Of a stretch of DNA of 64,000 nucleotides, positions 1 through 8,895 are shown one piece after another. This DNA comes from Kibdelosporangium aridum (GTDB lineage: Bacteria > Actinomycetota > Actinomycetes > Mycobacteriales > Pseudonocardiaceae). The notes under the pieces are model-generated. The model saw nothing but the letters and a program-made list of their open reading frames with translations, was not told where the DNA came from and searched no databases. The position numbers and the translations under genes were made by a program. Every line of letters starts with the position of its first letter. Within the stretch, counting starts at the first letter, position 1. The stretch spans positions 124,001-188,000 of the forward strand of contig NZ_FWXV01000008.1 in NCBI RefSeq assembly GCF_900176515.1, in the 5' to 3' direction.

Positions 1-1
1 C

Positions 2-1156
2 GGCGTGATGTCCGTGCCGCGGCTCGTCCGGACGGTCCCGACAGGACAGGGACGACAACTGGATCAGGCGGGCACCGTGCTGATCACCGGTGGTACGGGC
101 GCGTTGGGCGCGATGCTGGCGCGGCATTTGGTCACAGCGCACGGGATCAAGAGCTTGACTCTGGTCAGCCGCCGTGGCCCGGACGCGCCGGGTGCTGCGA
201 AACTGACGGCGGAGCTGACAGAACTCGGCGCGCGCGTCCAGATCGTGGCCGCTGACATCGCCGATCGCGCAGCCGTTGCTGGCGTACTGGCCGGAGTGCC
301 ATCGGACGCTCCGCTGACCGCGATCGTGCACACGGCGGGCGTGCTTGACGATGGCGTGCTGACCGCGATGACACCGGAGCGGCTCGACACCGTGTTCCGC
401 CCCAAGGTGGACGCGGCGATCGCGTTGCACGAGTTGACCAAGGACATCGACCTAGCCGCGTTCGTGTTGTACTCCTCCGCGGCGGGCACAATGGGCAACC
501 CGGGACAGGCCAACTACGCGGCCGCCAACGCCTTCCTCGACGCACTCGCCCAGCACCGCCGAGCCCTCGGACTGACGGGCACGTCACTGGCGTGGGGATG
601 GTGGGGCGACAGCTCGGAGATCGCCGACCACCTCGACGAGACCGACCTCAAGCGGATCGACCGGCTCGGCATCCTGTCGCTCAGCGAACAGGAAGGCAAC
701 GAACTGTTCGACGCCTCGCTGCGGTCCGGTGAAGCGGTGCTCACCCCGGCGAAGTTCGACTTCGCCGCGATGCAGGCGCTGGCCGACGAAGGACATGTGC
801 CCGCGCTGTTGCGTGGCCTTCTGCGGGTCAGCAGGCGGTCGGTCGGCGACGGCGTGACCAAGGCGAGCAAGCTGGCCGAACAACTGGCAGGCGCATCCCC
901 CGCGGAGCGCGAGCGGATCCTGCTCGACCTCGTCGGCCAGGAAGCGTCGGGCATCCTCGGCCACGACAGCGCCGACGAGTTCGGCCCCGACACAGTCCTG
1001 TTCGAGGTCGGATACGACTCGCTGACCGCCGTCGAACTGCGCAACCGGCTGTCGTTGCTCACCGGGCTGCGACTGCCGCCCTCGTTCGCGTTCGACCACC
1101 CCACAGTGCAACTGATCGTCGAGCAGCTGCTCGAACTCCTCGGCGCGGCCGGCTGA
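2..1156 (+). CDS. Type I polyketide synthase, C-terminal KR-ACP (partial)
   Basis: The frame enters from outside the window, so only the last ~384 residues are visible. They contain an intact ketoreductase (Rossmann GGTGALG, catalytic Ser in YSSAAG, Tyr and Asn in NYAAAN) and then an acyl carrier protein whose phosphopantetheine serine (DSL) is encoded at nt 1019-1021. The KR carries LDD in HTAGVLDDG, the known marker of B-type ketoreductases, so a D-hydroxyl is expected unless a dehydratase removes it. The chain ends about 45 residues after that serine with no thioesterase. This fits release by the amide synthase encoded 22 bp downstream, as known for RifE/RifF in rifamycin. The KR-ACP assignment is firm; which extension module this is cannot be seen. 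Confidence 0.95.
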   Translation, partial: GVMSVPRLVRTVPTGQGRQLDQAGTVLITGGTGALGAMLARHLVTAHGIKSLTLVSRRGPDAPGAAKLTAELTELGARVQIVAADIADRAAVAGVLAGVPSDAPLTAIVHTAGVLDDGVLTAMTPERLDTVFRPKVDAAIALHELTKDIDLAAFVLYSSAAGTMGNPGQANYAAANAFLDALAQHRRALGLTGTSLAWGWWGDSSEIADHLDETDLKRIDRLGILSLSEQEGNELFDASLRSGEAVLTPAKFDFAAMQALADEGHVPALLRGLLRVSRRSVGDGVTKASKLAEQLAGASPAERERILLDLVGQEASGILGHDSADEFGPDTVLFEVGYDSLTAVELRNRLSLLTGLRLPPSFAFDHPTVQLIVEQLLELLGAAG

Positions 1157-1178
1157 CGCAGGAACGGAGACACGGACA

Positions 1179-1916
1179 GTGTTCGACAAGGACAAGTACC
1201 TGGAGATCATCGGCTGCCCCGGCGCCGACGGCGCGACAGTGGCCACGCTGCGCCAGATCCACCGCAGCCACCAGTTGAAACTGCACTACGACAACGGTTA
1301 CGTGCAGACCACCGACTTCCACAACTTCGACCTGGACGAGTTGTTCGACACGGTGGTGGCAGGCGGCCGCGGTGGCATCTGCACCGACCTGAACTTCCTG
1401 TTCCACCGGCTGCTCATCGAGCTGGGCTTCCAGGTGCGGCTGCTGGGTGCCGGCATCCTGTTGCCCGGTGGAAACTGGGGCTCCGACGTCGAACACGCGG
1501 TGCTCGGCGTGCGGATAGACGGCACGGAGTGGCTCGCCGACGTCGGGCACGGCGGGGTGTCCATTATGGACCCAGTGCCGTTCACCGGTGAGCCCGACGT
1601 ACAGGCGGGAATCGGCTTCAGGCTGATTCGCCAGGGCGGATACCACGTTCTGCAGTACCAGACGCACGACAAGCCGTGGCGCATCGCGTACCGGCTGACC
1701 ACTCAGGAGCGCGACACCTCGGAGTGGGGCGTGCTGTCGGAGCTCAACACGATCCACGAGGACGTGTTGGTCCGCCGCAGGCGCTGCGTGGTCGACAACG
1801 GCCAGGTGATGCTCACCGCCAACTTGATGGTGAGCATCGTCGACGGCAAGGAAGAACCTCGCCTCATCCGGGACGAGGCGGAACTGCAGAAGATCGTCAG
1901 CGACTACTGGGGATGA
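1179..1916 (+). CDS. rifF-like: RifF-like amide synthase (arylamine N-acetyltransferase fold)
   Basis: 245 residues. This family releases the finished polyketide from the last ACP by forming the macrolactam between the chain carboxyl and the AHBA amine. The arylamine N-acetyltransferase triad is present: Cys68 in RGGICTDLN, His106 in VEHAVL and Asp121 in LADVGHGG, matching the Cys-His-Asp spacing of RifF. The GTG start at 1179 follows a GGA-rich ribosome site at about 1161-1169. The gene directly follows the thioesterase-less PKS end and overlaps the next gene by four bases (ATGA), so the three are probably co-transcribed. The position after the PKS and the triad make the role as ansamycin cyclase likely. 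Confidence 0.95.
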   Translation: MFDKDKYLEIIGCPGADGATVATLRQIHRSHQLKLHYDNGYVQTTDFHNFDLDELFDTVVAGGRGGICTDLNFLFHRLLIELGFQVRLLGAGILLPGGNWGSDVEHAVLGVRIDGTEWLADVGHGGVSIMDPVPFTGEPDVQAGIGFRLIRQGGYHVLQYQTHDKPWRIAYRLTTQERDTSEWGVLSELNTIHEDVLVRRRRCVVDNGQVMLTANLMVSIVDGKEEPRLIRDEAELQKIVSDYWG

Positions 1917-3295
1917 CCGACATGACCAACGTCAACCACATGCCCATGACCGAAGCCTTGCTGTCGGGGGCGTCACCGGAGGTGCTCGCGAGCACTCCAC
2001 TGCCCACCGAGTACACAGCCGCGCACTTACGGGTCGAGGACGAGAACATCTTCGGCGACGAGACCGACCGCGACGTGCGCCGCACCCTGCACGTCGGTCA
2101 GGTCCCGATGCCTGAGCTGGCCCCGGACGAAGTGCTTGTCGCGGTCATGGCCAGCTCGATCAACTACAACACCGTCTGGTCGGCCACTTTCCTGCCGCTG
2201 TCGACGTTCGGCTTCCTCAAGGCCACCGCCCGCCGTGGCGGCTGGGACACCCGGCACGACCAGCCGTTCCACGTACTCGGTTCGGATGCGGCCGGGCAGA
2301 TCGTCCGGGTCGGCTCCGGGGTACGGCGTTGGCAGGTCGGTGACCACGTCATGGTCAGCGCCGCGTGCGTCGACGACCAGGAGCCCGCCGCGCAGGCCGA
2401 CGGCATGCTCAGCGAGTACCAGCTCGCGTGGGGCTTCGAGACGAACTACGGCGGCCTGGCGCACTACACGGTGGTCCGGGCGAGCCAGCTCATTCCCAAG
2501 CCAGGACACCTGACTTGGGAGGAGGCCGCGACCGTGCCCGCGTGCGCGGGAACGGCGTACCGGATGCTCGTCAGCGACCGTGGCGCGCGGATGAAGCAGG
2601 GTGACGTGGTGCTCATCTGGGGCGCCTCCGGCGGCCTCGGTGCGTACGCGGTGCAGATGGTGAAGAACGGCGGCGGGATCGCGGTCGGTGTCGTCGGCTC
2701 GGCGGAGAAGATGGCCGCTGCCCGAGCTCTGGGCTGTGACCTGGTGATCAACCGCGACGAGATCGGCATCGGCAGCGCGGGCGCCGACCCGGACCAGGTC
2801 ATCGCCCAGGGCAAACGGCTGGGAAAGCTGATCCGCCAAGGTGTCGGTGAGGACCCGCACATCGTCTTCGACCACGTGGGACGGGCGACGTTCGGCATCT
2901 CGTTGTTCGTGGTCCGCAGGGGTGGTTCGGTCGTCACCTGCGGGTCCAGCACCGGCTACCAGCACCAGTTCGACAACCGCTACCTGTGGATGCGGCTCAA
3001 GCGGATCGTCGGCAGCCACGTCGCCAACCTGCAGGAGCAGGTGGAGTGCGCGCGGCTGTTCACCCTCGGCCAGGTCATGCCGGCGTTGTCCGCGCTCTAC
3101 CCGCTCGAACAGGTCGGCGAGGCGACCAGATTGGTCCAGCTCAACGAGCACATCGGTAAGGTCGGTGTGCTCTGCATGGCGCCGGAACCTGGTCTCGGCG
3201 TGACAGATCCAGGGCTGCGCGCGCGGATCGGCGAAGAAGCCCTCAACCCGTTGCGTGCGTTCGCCCCGGCCCCCGTGCTCGCCGGACAGCGATGA
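1913..3295 (+). CDS. ccr: Crotonyl-CoA carboxylase/reductase (CCR) family
   Basis: 460 residues from the ATG at 1913, which overlaps the upstream stop. The length and whole sequence match CCR: GroES-like N-terminal half, a nucleotide-binding GASGGLG at about 237-243, and the C-terminal VGVLCMAP region. Residues known to bind CO2 in CCR are all visible: Asn86 (SSINYN), Phe175-Glu176 (GFETN) and His369 (IVGSH). The enzyme is therefore predicted to carboxylate reductively, giving ethylmalonyl-CoA or a longer alkylmalonyl-CoA, and not only to reduce. Inside an ansamycin cluster it would supply an unusual extender unit to the PKS. Canonical rifamycin assembly uses only malonyl and methylmalonyl units, so this gene predicts a structural difference. 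The exact acyl chain cannot be read from the sequence. Confidence 0.88.
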   Translation: MTDMTNVNHMPMTEALLSGASPEVLASTPLPTEYTAAHLRVEDENIFGDETDRDVRRTLHVGQVPMPELAPDEVLVAVMASSINYNTVWSATFLPLSTFGFLKATARRGGWDTRHDQPFHVLGSDAAGQIVRVGSGVRRWQVGDHVMVSAACVDDQEPAAQADGMLSEYQLAWGFETNYGGLAHYTVVRASQLIPKPGHLTWEEAATVPACAGTAYRMLVSDRGARMKQGDVVLIWGASGGLGAYAVQMVKNGGGIAVGVVGSAEKMAAARALGCDLVINRDEIGIGSAGADPDQVIAQGKRLGKLIRQGVGEDPHIVFDHVGRATFGISLFVVRRGGSVVTCGSSTGYQHQFDNRYLWMRLKRIVGSHVANLQEQVECARLFTLGQVMPALSALYPLEQVGEATRLVQLNEHIGKVGVLCMAPEPGLGVTDPGLRARIGEEALNPLRAFAPAPVLAGQR

Positions 3296-3350
3296 CGCGT
3301 CCGTTCGCAGAAGACCAATCGGCACAACCGAAACAGAAAGTGAAGTGATC

Positions 3351-3980
3351 ATGTCCGGAGACACCGCGTCTCTCCCTGACCTGCAGCACGTGTACGCCTT
3401 GTCCCCGGAGGCGCAGAAGTTGCTTTTCACCGAAGCGCACACCACGTACAAGTTCACCGACGAGCCGGTGTCCGACGATCAGCTGCGGGCGATCTACGAG
3501 CTGCTGAAGTGGGCACCGACCGGCAGCAACGTCAGCCCGCTGCGGATCCTGTTCGTGCGTAGCCCGGAAGGCAAGCAACGCCTGCTGCCGCACCTGACCC
3601 CGCCGAACAAGCCGCAGAGCGACTCCGCGCCGGTCGTGGCGGTCCTGGCGAGGGACACCGAATACACCGAGCACGTGCCGATGCTGTACCCGATCGTTCC
3701 CGGCCTGCGCGAGGCGTACGACGCCCGGCCTGAGCTTCGTGACGACCACGGCATCTTCAACGCCACATTGCAGGCCGCGTACTTCGTGCTCGCCGTGCGC
3801 TCGGTCGGGCTGGACGCCGGCCCGATGAAGGGCTTCAACCCGCAGGGCATCGACGAGGAGTTCTTCCCGACGGGCCGGTGGAAGTCGATTCTCGTGGTCA
3901 ATCTCGGCAAGGCCGCCGAGGACGGGTGGCGGGAGCGCGACGCACGCCTTGATTTCGAACAGGTTGTTGATTTCGCGTGA
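3351..3980 (+). CDS. Nitroreductase-family FMN reductase, RutE-like
   Basis: 209 residues from the ATG at 3351; the frame is open further upstream, but this start has a GAAAG-rich ribosome site and gives a family-length protein. The sequence resembles malonic semialdehyde reductase RutE: LSPEAQKLLF at the N-terminus, then an FMN-binding segment KWAPTGSNVSPLR, and KPQSDSAPVV in the middle. Such enzymes use FMN and NAD(P)H to reduce enones, quinones, semialdehydes or nitro groups. It lies between the CCR gene and an FAD oxidase whose possible GTG start overlaps this stop codon, so a role in precursor supply or in redox tailoring of the ansamycin is plausible. The substrate is unknown. Confidence 0.82.
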   Translation: MSGDTASLPDLQHVYALSPEAQKLLFTEAHTTYKFTDEPVSDDQLRAIYELLKWAPTGSNVSPLRILFVRSPEGKQRLLPHLTPPNKPQSDSAPVVAVLARDTEYTEHVPMLYPIVPGLREAYDARPELRDDHGIFNATLQAAYFVLAVRSVGLDAGPMKGFNPQGIDEEFFPTGRWKSILVVNLGKAAEDGWRERDARLDFEQVVDFA

Positions 3981-5530
3981 CAGGAAACCGGACAGAGATG
4001 ACTTTTTCAGCGCAGGGCGCGCCACCACCCGTGGTGGAGATCAAACCGGACGACCGCCGTTACGCCGACTTGCAGATGCGCGGGTACAACCGCAGGTTCG
4101 TCGGTACTCCCGACAGCGTGTACCTGGTCAGCGATACGCAGCAGGTGGTCGATGTCGTGAACCAGGCTGTGCGGGACGGCAAACGAATCGCCGTGCGCAG
4201 TGGCGGCCACTGTGCCGAAGGCCTGATCGACGACCCCGCTGTCGAGGCCGTCATCGATCTGTCCATGATGGACGGAGTCGGCTACGACGCGGACATGCGG
4301 GCGTTCGTGGTGCAGGGCGGTGTCAAGCTCGGCAGGCTGTACGAGGTGCTTGACATGGGCTGGGGTGTCACGCTGCCGGGCGGCAGCTGCCCAGGGGTAG
4401 GTGTCGGCGGGCACGTGACCGGCGGCGGCAACGGCGTGCTTTCCCGGCAATACGGGACAATCTCGGACTACTTGTATGCCATCGAGATCGTCGTGGTCGA
4501 CGCCGACGGCAAGGCGAATGTCGTCGTGGCGACGAGGGAGCAGGACGACGAGCACCGCGATCTGTGGTGGGCGCACGCCGGTGGTGGCGGCGGCAACTTC
4601 GGGATCGTCACGCGGTTCTGGTTCCGTGATCCCGCCGCCCGCGGCGACGACCCCGCGTCCATCCTGCCCCCGAGCCCGACCGCGTATACCCAGGTCACGG
4701 CGGTCTGGCAGTGGGACGCGCTCGACGAGTCGCTGTTCGCCTTGCTCGTCAAGAACTTCATGAGCTGGAGCGAGCGCAATGCGGCTCCCGGCTTGCCGAC
4801 AGCGGTTGTGCACGGGGAGATGGCGGCGCTGCGCAAGGAGGGTGGGGCGGTCATGCTGATGGGCTGGCTCGATCCTTCGGCCGAGGGCAGCGGTGACCTG
4901 CTGGAGGCCTATCTGGCTGAGGTGACCGATGGCTTGCCGGAGCCCATGATGATTCGGCAGGAGAACGAACCTTGGCTGTACCGCGTGCTGAACATCCCCG
5001 ACGAGGCGGCGGCGGTCGGCCTGGACGCCGCACGGTTGCGCACCAAGATCAAGTCGGCGTACCTGCGGGCCCCGCTTGACGACGACCAGGTCAGCACGCT
5101 GCACCGGCATCTCACACAGCCGGGGTACGAGCACCATGCTGCCGGTGTCATGCTCGCGACCTGGGGCGGGCGGATCAACGAGGTTGGGCCGACGCAGACG
5201 GCGATCACGCAGCGGGACTCGATCGTGCTGATGTCCTTCATCAGTTCCTGGAACGAATCGGCCGACGATGACAAGCATCTCGCTTGGGTCAGGGCGTTCT
5301 ACGCGGATGTCTTCTCGGCCACCGGAGGCGTTCCGGTTTCCAATGACCAGACCGCGGGTTGTTACATAAACTGGCCGGACACCGACATTTCGGACCCTCG
5401 GTTCAACAAGTCGGGTGTGCACTGGTCAGCCCTGTTCTACGGGGACAACTACACGAAACTCCAGAAGGTCAAATCACGGTGGGATCCGAACGGGATATTC
5501 CGGCACGCATTGTCCATCGAGGGAATCTGA
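3977..5530 (+). CDS. FAD-linked oxidase, berberine-bridge-enzyme type
   Basis: Up to 517 residues. The GTG at 3977 overlaps the upstream stop. An ATG at 3998, seven codons in, has a better purine-rich leader and may be the true start. Both residues known to attach FAD covalently in bicovalent BBE-like oxidases are visible: His in RSGGHC and Cys in GGSCPGVGVGGH. The C-terminal BBE segment ends in FYGDNYTKLQ and WDPNGIF. Bicovalent flavin is known in oxidases with wide active sites that dehydrogenate bulky natural products, and bacterial relatives often act late as tailoring enzymes. There is no signal peptide. In this cluster it probably oxidises the ansamycin or an attached group; the reaction is not predictable. 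Confidence 0.88.
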   Translation: MTGNRTEMTFSAQGAPPPVVEIKPDDRRYADLQMRGYNRRFVGTPDSVYLVSDTQQVVDVVNQAVRDGKRIAVRSGGHCAEGLIDDPAVEAVIDLSMMDGVGYDADMRAFVVQGGVKLGRLYEVLDMGWGVTLPGGSCPGVGVGGHVTGGGNGVLSRQYGTISDYLYAIEIVVVDADGKANVVVATREQDDEHRDLWWAHAGGGGGNFGIVTRFWFRDPAARGDDPASILPPSPTAYTQVTAVWQWDALDESLFALLVKNFMSWSERNAAPGLPTAVVHGEMAALRKEGGAVMLMGWLDPSAEGSGDLLEAYLAEVTDGLPEPMMIRQENEPWLYRVLNIPDEAAAVGLDAARLRTKIKSAYLRAPLDDDQVSTLHRHLTQPGYEHHAAGVMLATWGGRINEVGPTQTAITQRDSIVLMSFISSWNESADDDKHLAWVRAFYADVFSATGGVPVSNDQTAGCYINWPDTDISDPRFNKSGVHWSALFYGDNYTKLQKVKSRWDPNGIFRHALSIEGI

Positions 5531-5539
5531 CCTGAGTAT

Positions 5540-5585
5540 CTGAAAAATCGCCGTGCTGGTACGGTTGCCCGGCACGGCGATTCAG
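5540..5585 (+). terminator. Hairpin between FAD oxidase and YCII genes
   Basis: Arms at 5540-5556 and 5572-5585 pair over 14 bp (TCGCCGTGC with GCACGGCGA, then CTGAA with TTCAG) with a three-A bulge and a 15-base loop. No T-tract follows. The right arm touches the GGGGAG ribosome site of the next gene, so it could attenuate or process the transcript and not simply end it. Confidence 0.6.
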
Positions 5586-5595
5586 GGGAGTTTCG

Positions 5596-5934
5596 ATGTT
5601 CGAGCACACCTTCATGATCACGGTCTACGAGCGGTCCGTGCCGCACACCACGGCCGACGTGGCGCCGGAGATCCTGGAAGCCCACATGCGATTGCCGGCG
5701 TTGGTCGAGCAGGCCGGGGCGAAGATCCTCTACGGCAGCTCGGCCCGGTCGGCGATAACTGCCAAATCGATTCGCGGCAACGAGGTGGCGGACGGCCCCT
5801 TCAACGAAAGCGCGGCGTCGCTGGCCGGCTTCTTCGTCATCGAGGCCGACGACATCAACCACGCGGTCGAAATCGGCAAGCTCGTGCCGGTTGTCGACGG
5901 CGGTGTCGAGGTAAGGCCAGTCATCACTCAGTGA
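5596..5934 (+). CDS. YCII-related (DGPF-domain) protein
   Basis: 112 residues starting six bases after AGGGGAG. The DGPFNES segment and the C-terminal EVRPV ending are typical of YCII/DGPF proteins, small ferredoxin-like alpha/beta-barrel dimers. Some members act as dehydrochlorinase or epimerase-like enzymes and many are of unknown role. It is the last gene of the rightward run that begins with the PKS and converges on the LAL regulator. A function in ansamycin biosynthesis is possible only by position. Confidence 0.75.
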   Translation: MFEHTFMITVYERSVPHTTADVAPEILEAHMRLPALVEQAGAKILYGSSARSAITAKSIRGNEVADGPFNESAASLAGFFVIEADDINHAVEIGKLVPVVDGGVEVRPVITQ

Positions 5935-5946
5935 TCGCGGTGCGAG

Positions 5947-5972
5947 GCAACCGCCGGTGGCCCGGCGGCTGC
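5947..5972. terminator. Bidirectional hairpin between convergent genes
   Basis: Arms 5947-5957 and 5962-5972 (CCGCCGG with CCGGCGG at the core, 11 bp with one mismatch, 4-base loop) lie between the YCII stop and the stop of the leftward LAL gene. The position fits a shared terminator; there is no T-tract. Confidence 0.5.
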
Positions 5973-5979
5973 CGGTCGT

Positions 5980-8757
5980 TCACGACACCATCGGCAGCTC
6001 GCAGGCCAGGTCCTGGCGCCGCTTGAGGTTGAGCTTGCGGAAGACCCTCGTCAGATGCTGTTCCACGGTGCTGGCCGTGATGAACAGCTGGGCAGCGATC
6101 TCCTGATTGGTGTAGCCCGCGGCGGCAAGCGTCGCGACTTGCATTTCCCGTTCGGACAACGTCGCCAGTGCCTTGAGATTCTTACGGGTTGTGGCCGCGG
6201 ACGTGTCGTCAACGTGCTCCGGTGCGATTTCACGGCTCAATGCCTCAGCCCCGCACGCTTTCGCCGTATGCCAAGCCCGGCGAGAGATCCGCCGCGCGTT
6301 GCGGTGGTCCCCGACATCCCGCAACGCACTGCTCAGGTCGGTCAACGCGGTGGCCAGTTCGAACCTGTCGCCGCATTCCTCGATCAGTTCGACTGCCTCC
6401 TCGAGCAGGCGAGCCCGTTGCGCGCTGCCACTGGTTGCGGCGAGTACGCACAGGGCAAGTCCTCGCAGGCGTGAACTGCCCGGCGGGATCTTGCTGAGCT
6501 GATCCCGGGCGAACTGCTTGGCCTGGGTGTGGTTGTCCAGACGCAGCCACGCCGTCGCCGCGCCGATCCGCCACGGCACCAGGCCGGCGCCATGGGCGGC
6601 CCACATCTTCGTCAACTCACCGCAGGACAAGAAGTCGGCCAATGCCGACTTGACGTGCCCTGCCGCCAGCCGGTAGTGGCCACGTGCGTAGAGATAGTGC
6701 AAGCCGTACCGGCTTTCCAGCATCTTTTCCGGAAACGGCAATGCGACGTACTTCGCCGCCAGGTCGAGTTGCCCCGTCCGGACTGCCGCGAGAATGAGAC
6801 AGCCCAAGGGAAGCCCGAGCGCCGCGCCCCAGCCGCGCGGCGACACGATGGTCATGGCTGCCTCAGCCTTGCTGAGGGCGCTGGTCAAGTCCCCTTCCCG
6901 CAGCGCGATCTCGGCACTGACCGCCGTGAGCAAGGCGTTGCGCGTTGGCGTGTCGCGACCCGTCGAGTCGGTGAGCAGCCGGTCGCACCAACTCGTCGCC
7001 AGGTCCAGTTTGTCGGTATATGCCAGGCAAAGCAGGGCCAGCACGACCGCCTCGCCACTCCACAGCGACACGGTGTCGGGCGGGACCGTCTCCAGTACTT
7101 TCTCGGCCTGGGCGGCGATGTTGCCCGAGTGACCGCGGACAAGGTCGTTGGCCAGGCTTGCCGCAGTCAGCCACGGGTTGGGCTGAGGGATCTCCGCAGG
7201 CGTCTTCACGCCAAGGCCGACAGGTTTGCGAGCCCTGGCATAAGCCGGATAAAGACACGTCAGCCAGGTCGAGATGCCCTGGATGTCTTCGGCGCCGAAC
7301 CCCTGAGCCTTCTGCGCGCGGCGCTCCAGCTCGTCGAGCAGCATCGTCATCGAGCCGATGTCGCCGCGCCAGGACAGCTGCAAGATCGTTTCGACGAGGT
7401 CGCGTGGATCGAGATCATCAGGGGGAACCCGCGCCATCAGCGGGTCGAGATACCGGTCGGCCGACAACGGGTCCAGCTGCCACGCGGCCCGGCTCAACCC
7501 GGCGAGGGCGGCCGCCTTCGCCGGACCGTCGGCATCGGTTTGCCGGGCGAGTTCGAAGTAGTCGACCGCTGCGCGCACGCGATTGGTCGCCAACGCGTCT
7601 TCCGCCGCGGCCAGTAACTCCTTGCACGCCCACGGGCGGTCTGCCTGTCCCGCAGCCACCAGTTGTTGTGCGACGGCGGCCGCGGGTGCGCCATGGGTGT
7701 GCAGCAGTTCCGCGGCTCGCAACCGGAGGTGGTCCCGCTCGGCTTTCGACATGTCGCCGACGATGTCGGCCGCCGCCGCGGGATGCCGGAACGCGGCCCC
7801 ACGCAACAGTCCGGCTGCGTTGAGCCAGTGCAGTTCGCCGCTGGTCCGCCATTCCTCGACACCTGCCAGCCACGCGAGGTCGGTGAGCGAGGCGCCGGAG
7901 CCCAGTACGGCCAGCGCCCGGACGATCGCGAGGGTTTCCGGGTCGCTGTTGACCAGACAACTGAACAACGCCCGGCTGTAGCCGTGCGGATACTGGCCTA
8001 TTCCGGACAGGTGGTCCCTGATCAAGTTGTTCAGCACCAGCGGATTTCCGCCGCTGACATCGGCGAAGTCGGCCGCGAGCCTGCGTGCCTCGTGCTCGCC
8101 GAGCTGGCAGGCGATCAGATCGGTGACGCCAGTGAGGGACAACATGTCCAGCGTGAGCCGGGTGGCATGGGGCTGGTTGAGCAGTTCGGAACAATGCGGC
8201 GAATTGGTCAGATCGCGCCCGGCATCGTGTGTCAGCACCACGAGCACACGCGCCTGCTGTAATCGCGCCACAAGGTATGACAGACAGCGCAACGACGGCT
8301 CGTCGACGTAGTGCAGATTGTCGATACCGATCACGATCTGGTGGTCCTCGGCCAGATCCACCAGCGCCAGCAGGATTTCACGCAAGTCGGCGACGGAGTC
8401 GTGGCTGAGCGTGCTGTCCGTGCTGTCCATGTCGGAGGCGCGGGCCATCATCGCGGTGAGCCTGTCGTTCAGGCTGACGCGTAGCGGCTGTGGCAGCCGC
8501 GTGGTTTGACCGAGTTGTGCCAATACGTCCAAAGGCACACTCTGGTCGCGCCGAGAAGCTGTTGCTCTCAGCACTGTCGTCGACGCACCCTCGACGGCCT
8601 CCAGAAAACCGTGCAACAGCGCGCTTTTGCCGCTGCCGACAGGTCCCTCGACGATCGCCACTCGGCTCCGCGCAAGGGATGCGTCAGCTAACAGCCGGTC
8701 AAGGGACGCGAAAACCGCGTCCCGCTCGGTCAGGACAGTATTCAGTTCCCCCAGCAC
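5980..8757 (-). CDS. LuxR-family LAL transcriptional regulator
   Basis: 925 residues, the usual size of large ATP-binding LuxR-type regulators. The N-terminal AAA module has Walker A GPVGSGKS at about 38-45 and a Walker B-like VIGIDNLHYVD. A long helical TPR-like middle follows, then a C-terminal LuxR helix-turn-helix (LSEREMQVATLAAAGYTN and TASTVEQHLTRVFRKL). The GTG at 8757 follows GGTTGGGGGAT. LAL proteins are common pathway-specific activators of macrolide and ansamycin clusters, so this is the likely activator of the neighbouring genes. It is divergent from the RifI-like gene, and the 138-bp gap should hold both promoters. Confidence 0.93.
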   Translation of the reverse strand: MLGELNTVLTERDAVFASLDRLLADASLARSRVAIVEGPVGSGKSALLHGFLEAVEGASTTVLRATASRRDQSVPLDVLAQLGQTTRLPQPLRVSLNDRLTAMMARASDMDSTDSTLSHDSVADLREILLALVDLAEDHQIVIGIDNLHYVDEPSLRCLSYLVARLQQARVLVVLTHDAGRDLTNSPHCSELLNQPHATRLTLDMLSLTGVTDLIACQLGEHEARRLAADFADVSGGNPLVLNNLIRDHLSGIGQYPHGYSRALFSCLVNSDPETLAIVRALAVLGSGASLTDLAWLAGVEEWRTSGELHWLNAAGLLRGAAFRHPAAAADIVGDMSKAERDHLRLRAAELLHTHGAPAAAVAQQLVAAGQADRPWACKELLAAAEDALATNRVRAAVDYFELARQTDADGPAKAAALAGLSRAAWQLDPLSADRYLDPLMARVPPDDLDPRDLVETILQLSWRGDIGSMTMLLDELERRAQKAQGFGAEDIQGISTWLTCLYPAYARARKPVGLGVKTPAEIPQPNPWLTAASLANDLVRGHSGNIAAQAEKVLETVPPDTVSLWSGEAVVLALLCLAYTDKLDLATSWCDRLLTDSTGRDTPTRNALLTAVSAEIALREGDLTSALSKAEAAMTIVSPRGWGAALGLPLGCLILAAVRTGQLDLAAKYVALPFPEKMLESRYGLHYLYARGHYRLAAGHVKSALADFLSCGELTKMWAAHGAGLVPWRIGAATAWLRLDNHTQAKQFARDQLSKIPPGSSRLRGLALCVLAATSGSAQRARLLEEAVELIEECGDRFELATALTDLSSALRDVGDHRNARRISRRAWHTAKACGAEALSREIAPEHVDDTSAATTRKNLKALATLSEREMQVATLAAAGYTNQEIAAQLFITASTVEQHLTRVFRKLNLKRRQDLACELPMVS

Positions 8758-8882
8758 AGATCCCCCAACCTCTGCTGCTGTATCCCTCGCGATTCGCTGG
8801 TGCGGTACGCAAGGCGTTCGACCCGAATACTACCTGCCGCGTGTGGGCCGGCCGTGAACAAGACGTTTCACGAACCTGCGCG

Positions 8883-8888
8883 TAGCAT
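8883..8888 (+). promoter_or_regulatory. -10 element for leaderless start of RifI-like gene
   Basis: TAGCAT fits the actinobacterial TANNNT -10 and ends seven bases before the GTG at 8896, so transcription should begin at the start codon. No ribosome site precedes the GTG. A weak -35 (AAGACG, about 8859-8864) sits about 18 bp upstream. Confidence 0.5.
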
Positions 8889-8895
8889 CGCGCCG

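Noticed and set aside
2027..3457. Minus-strand open frame opposite the CCR gene
   Set aside because: It has no recognisable motif, whereas the CCR reads fully on the plus strand with all catalytic residues.
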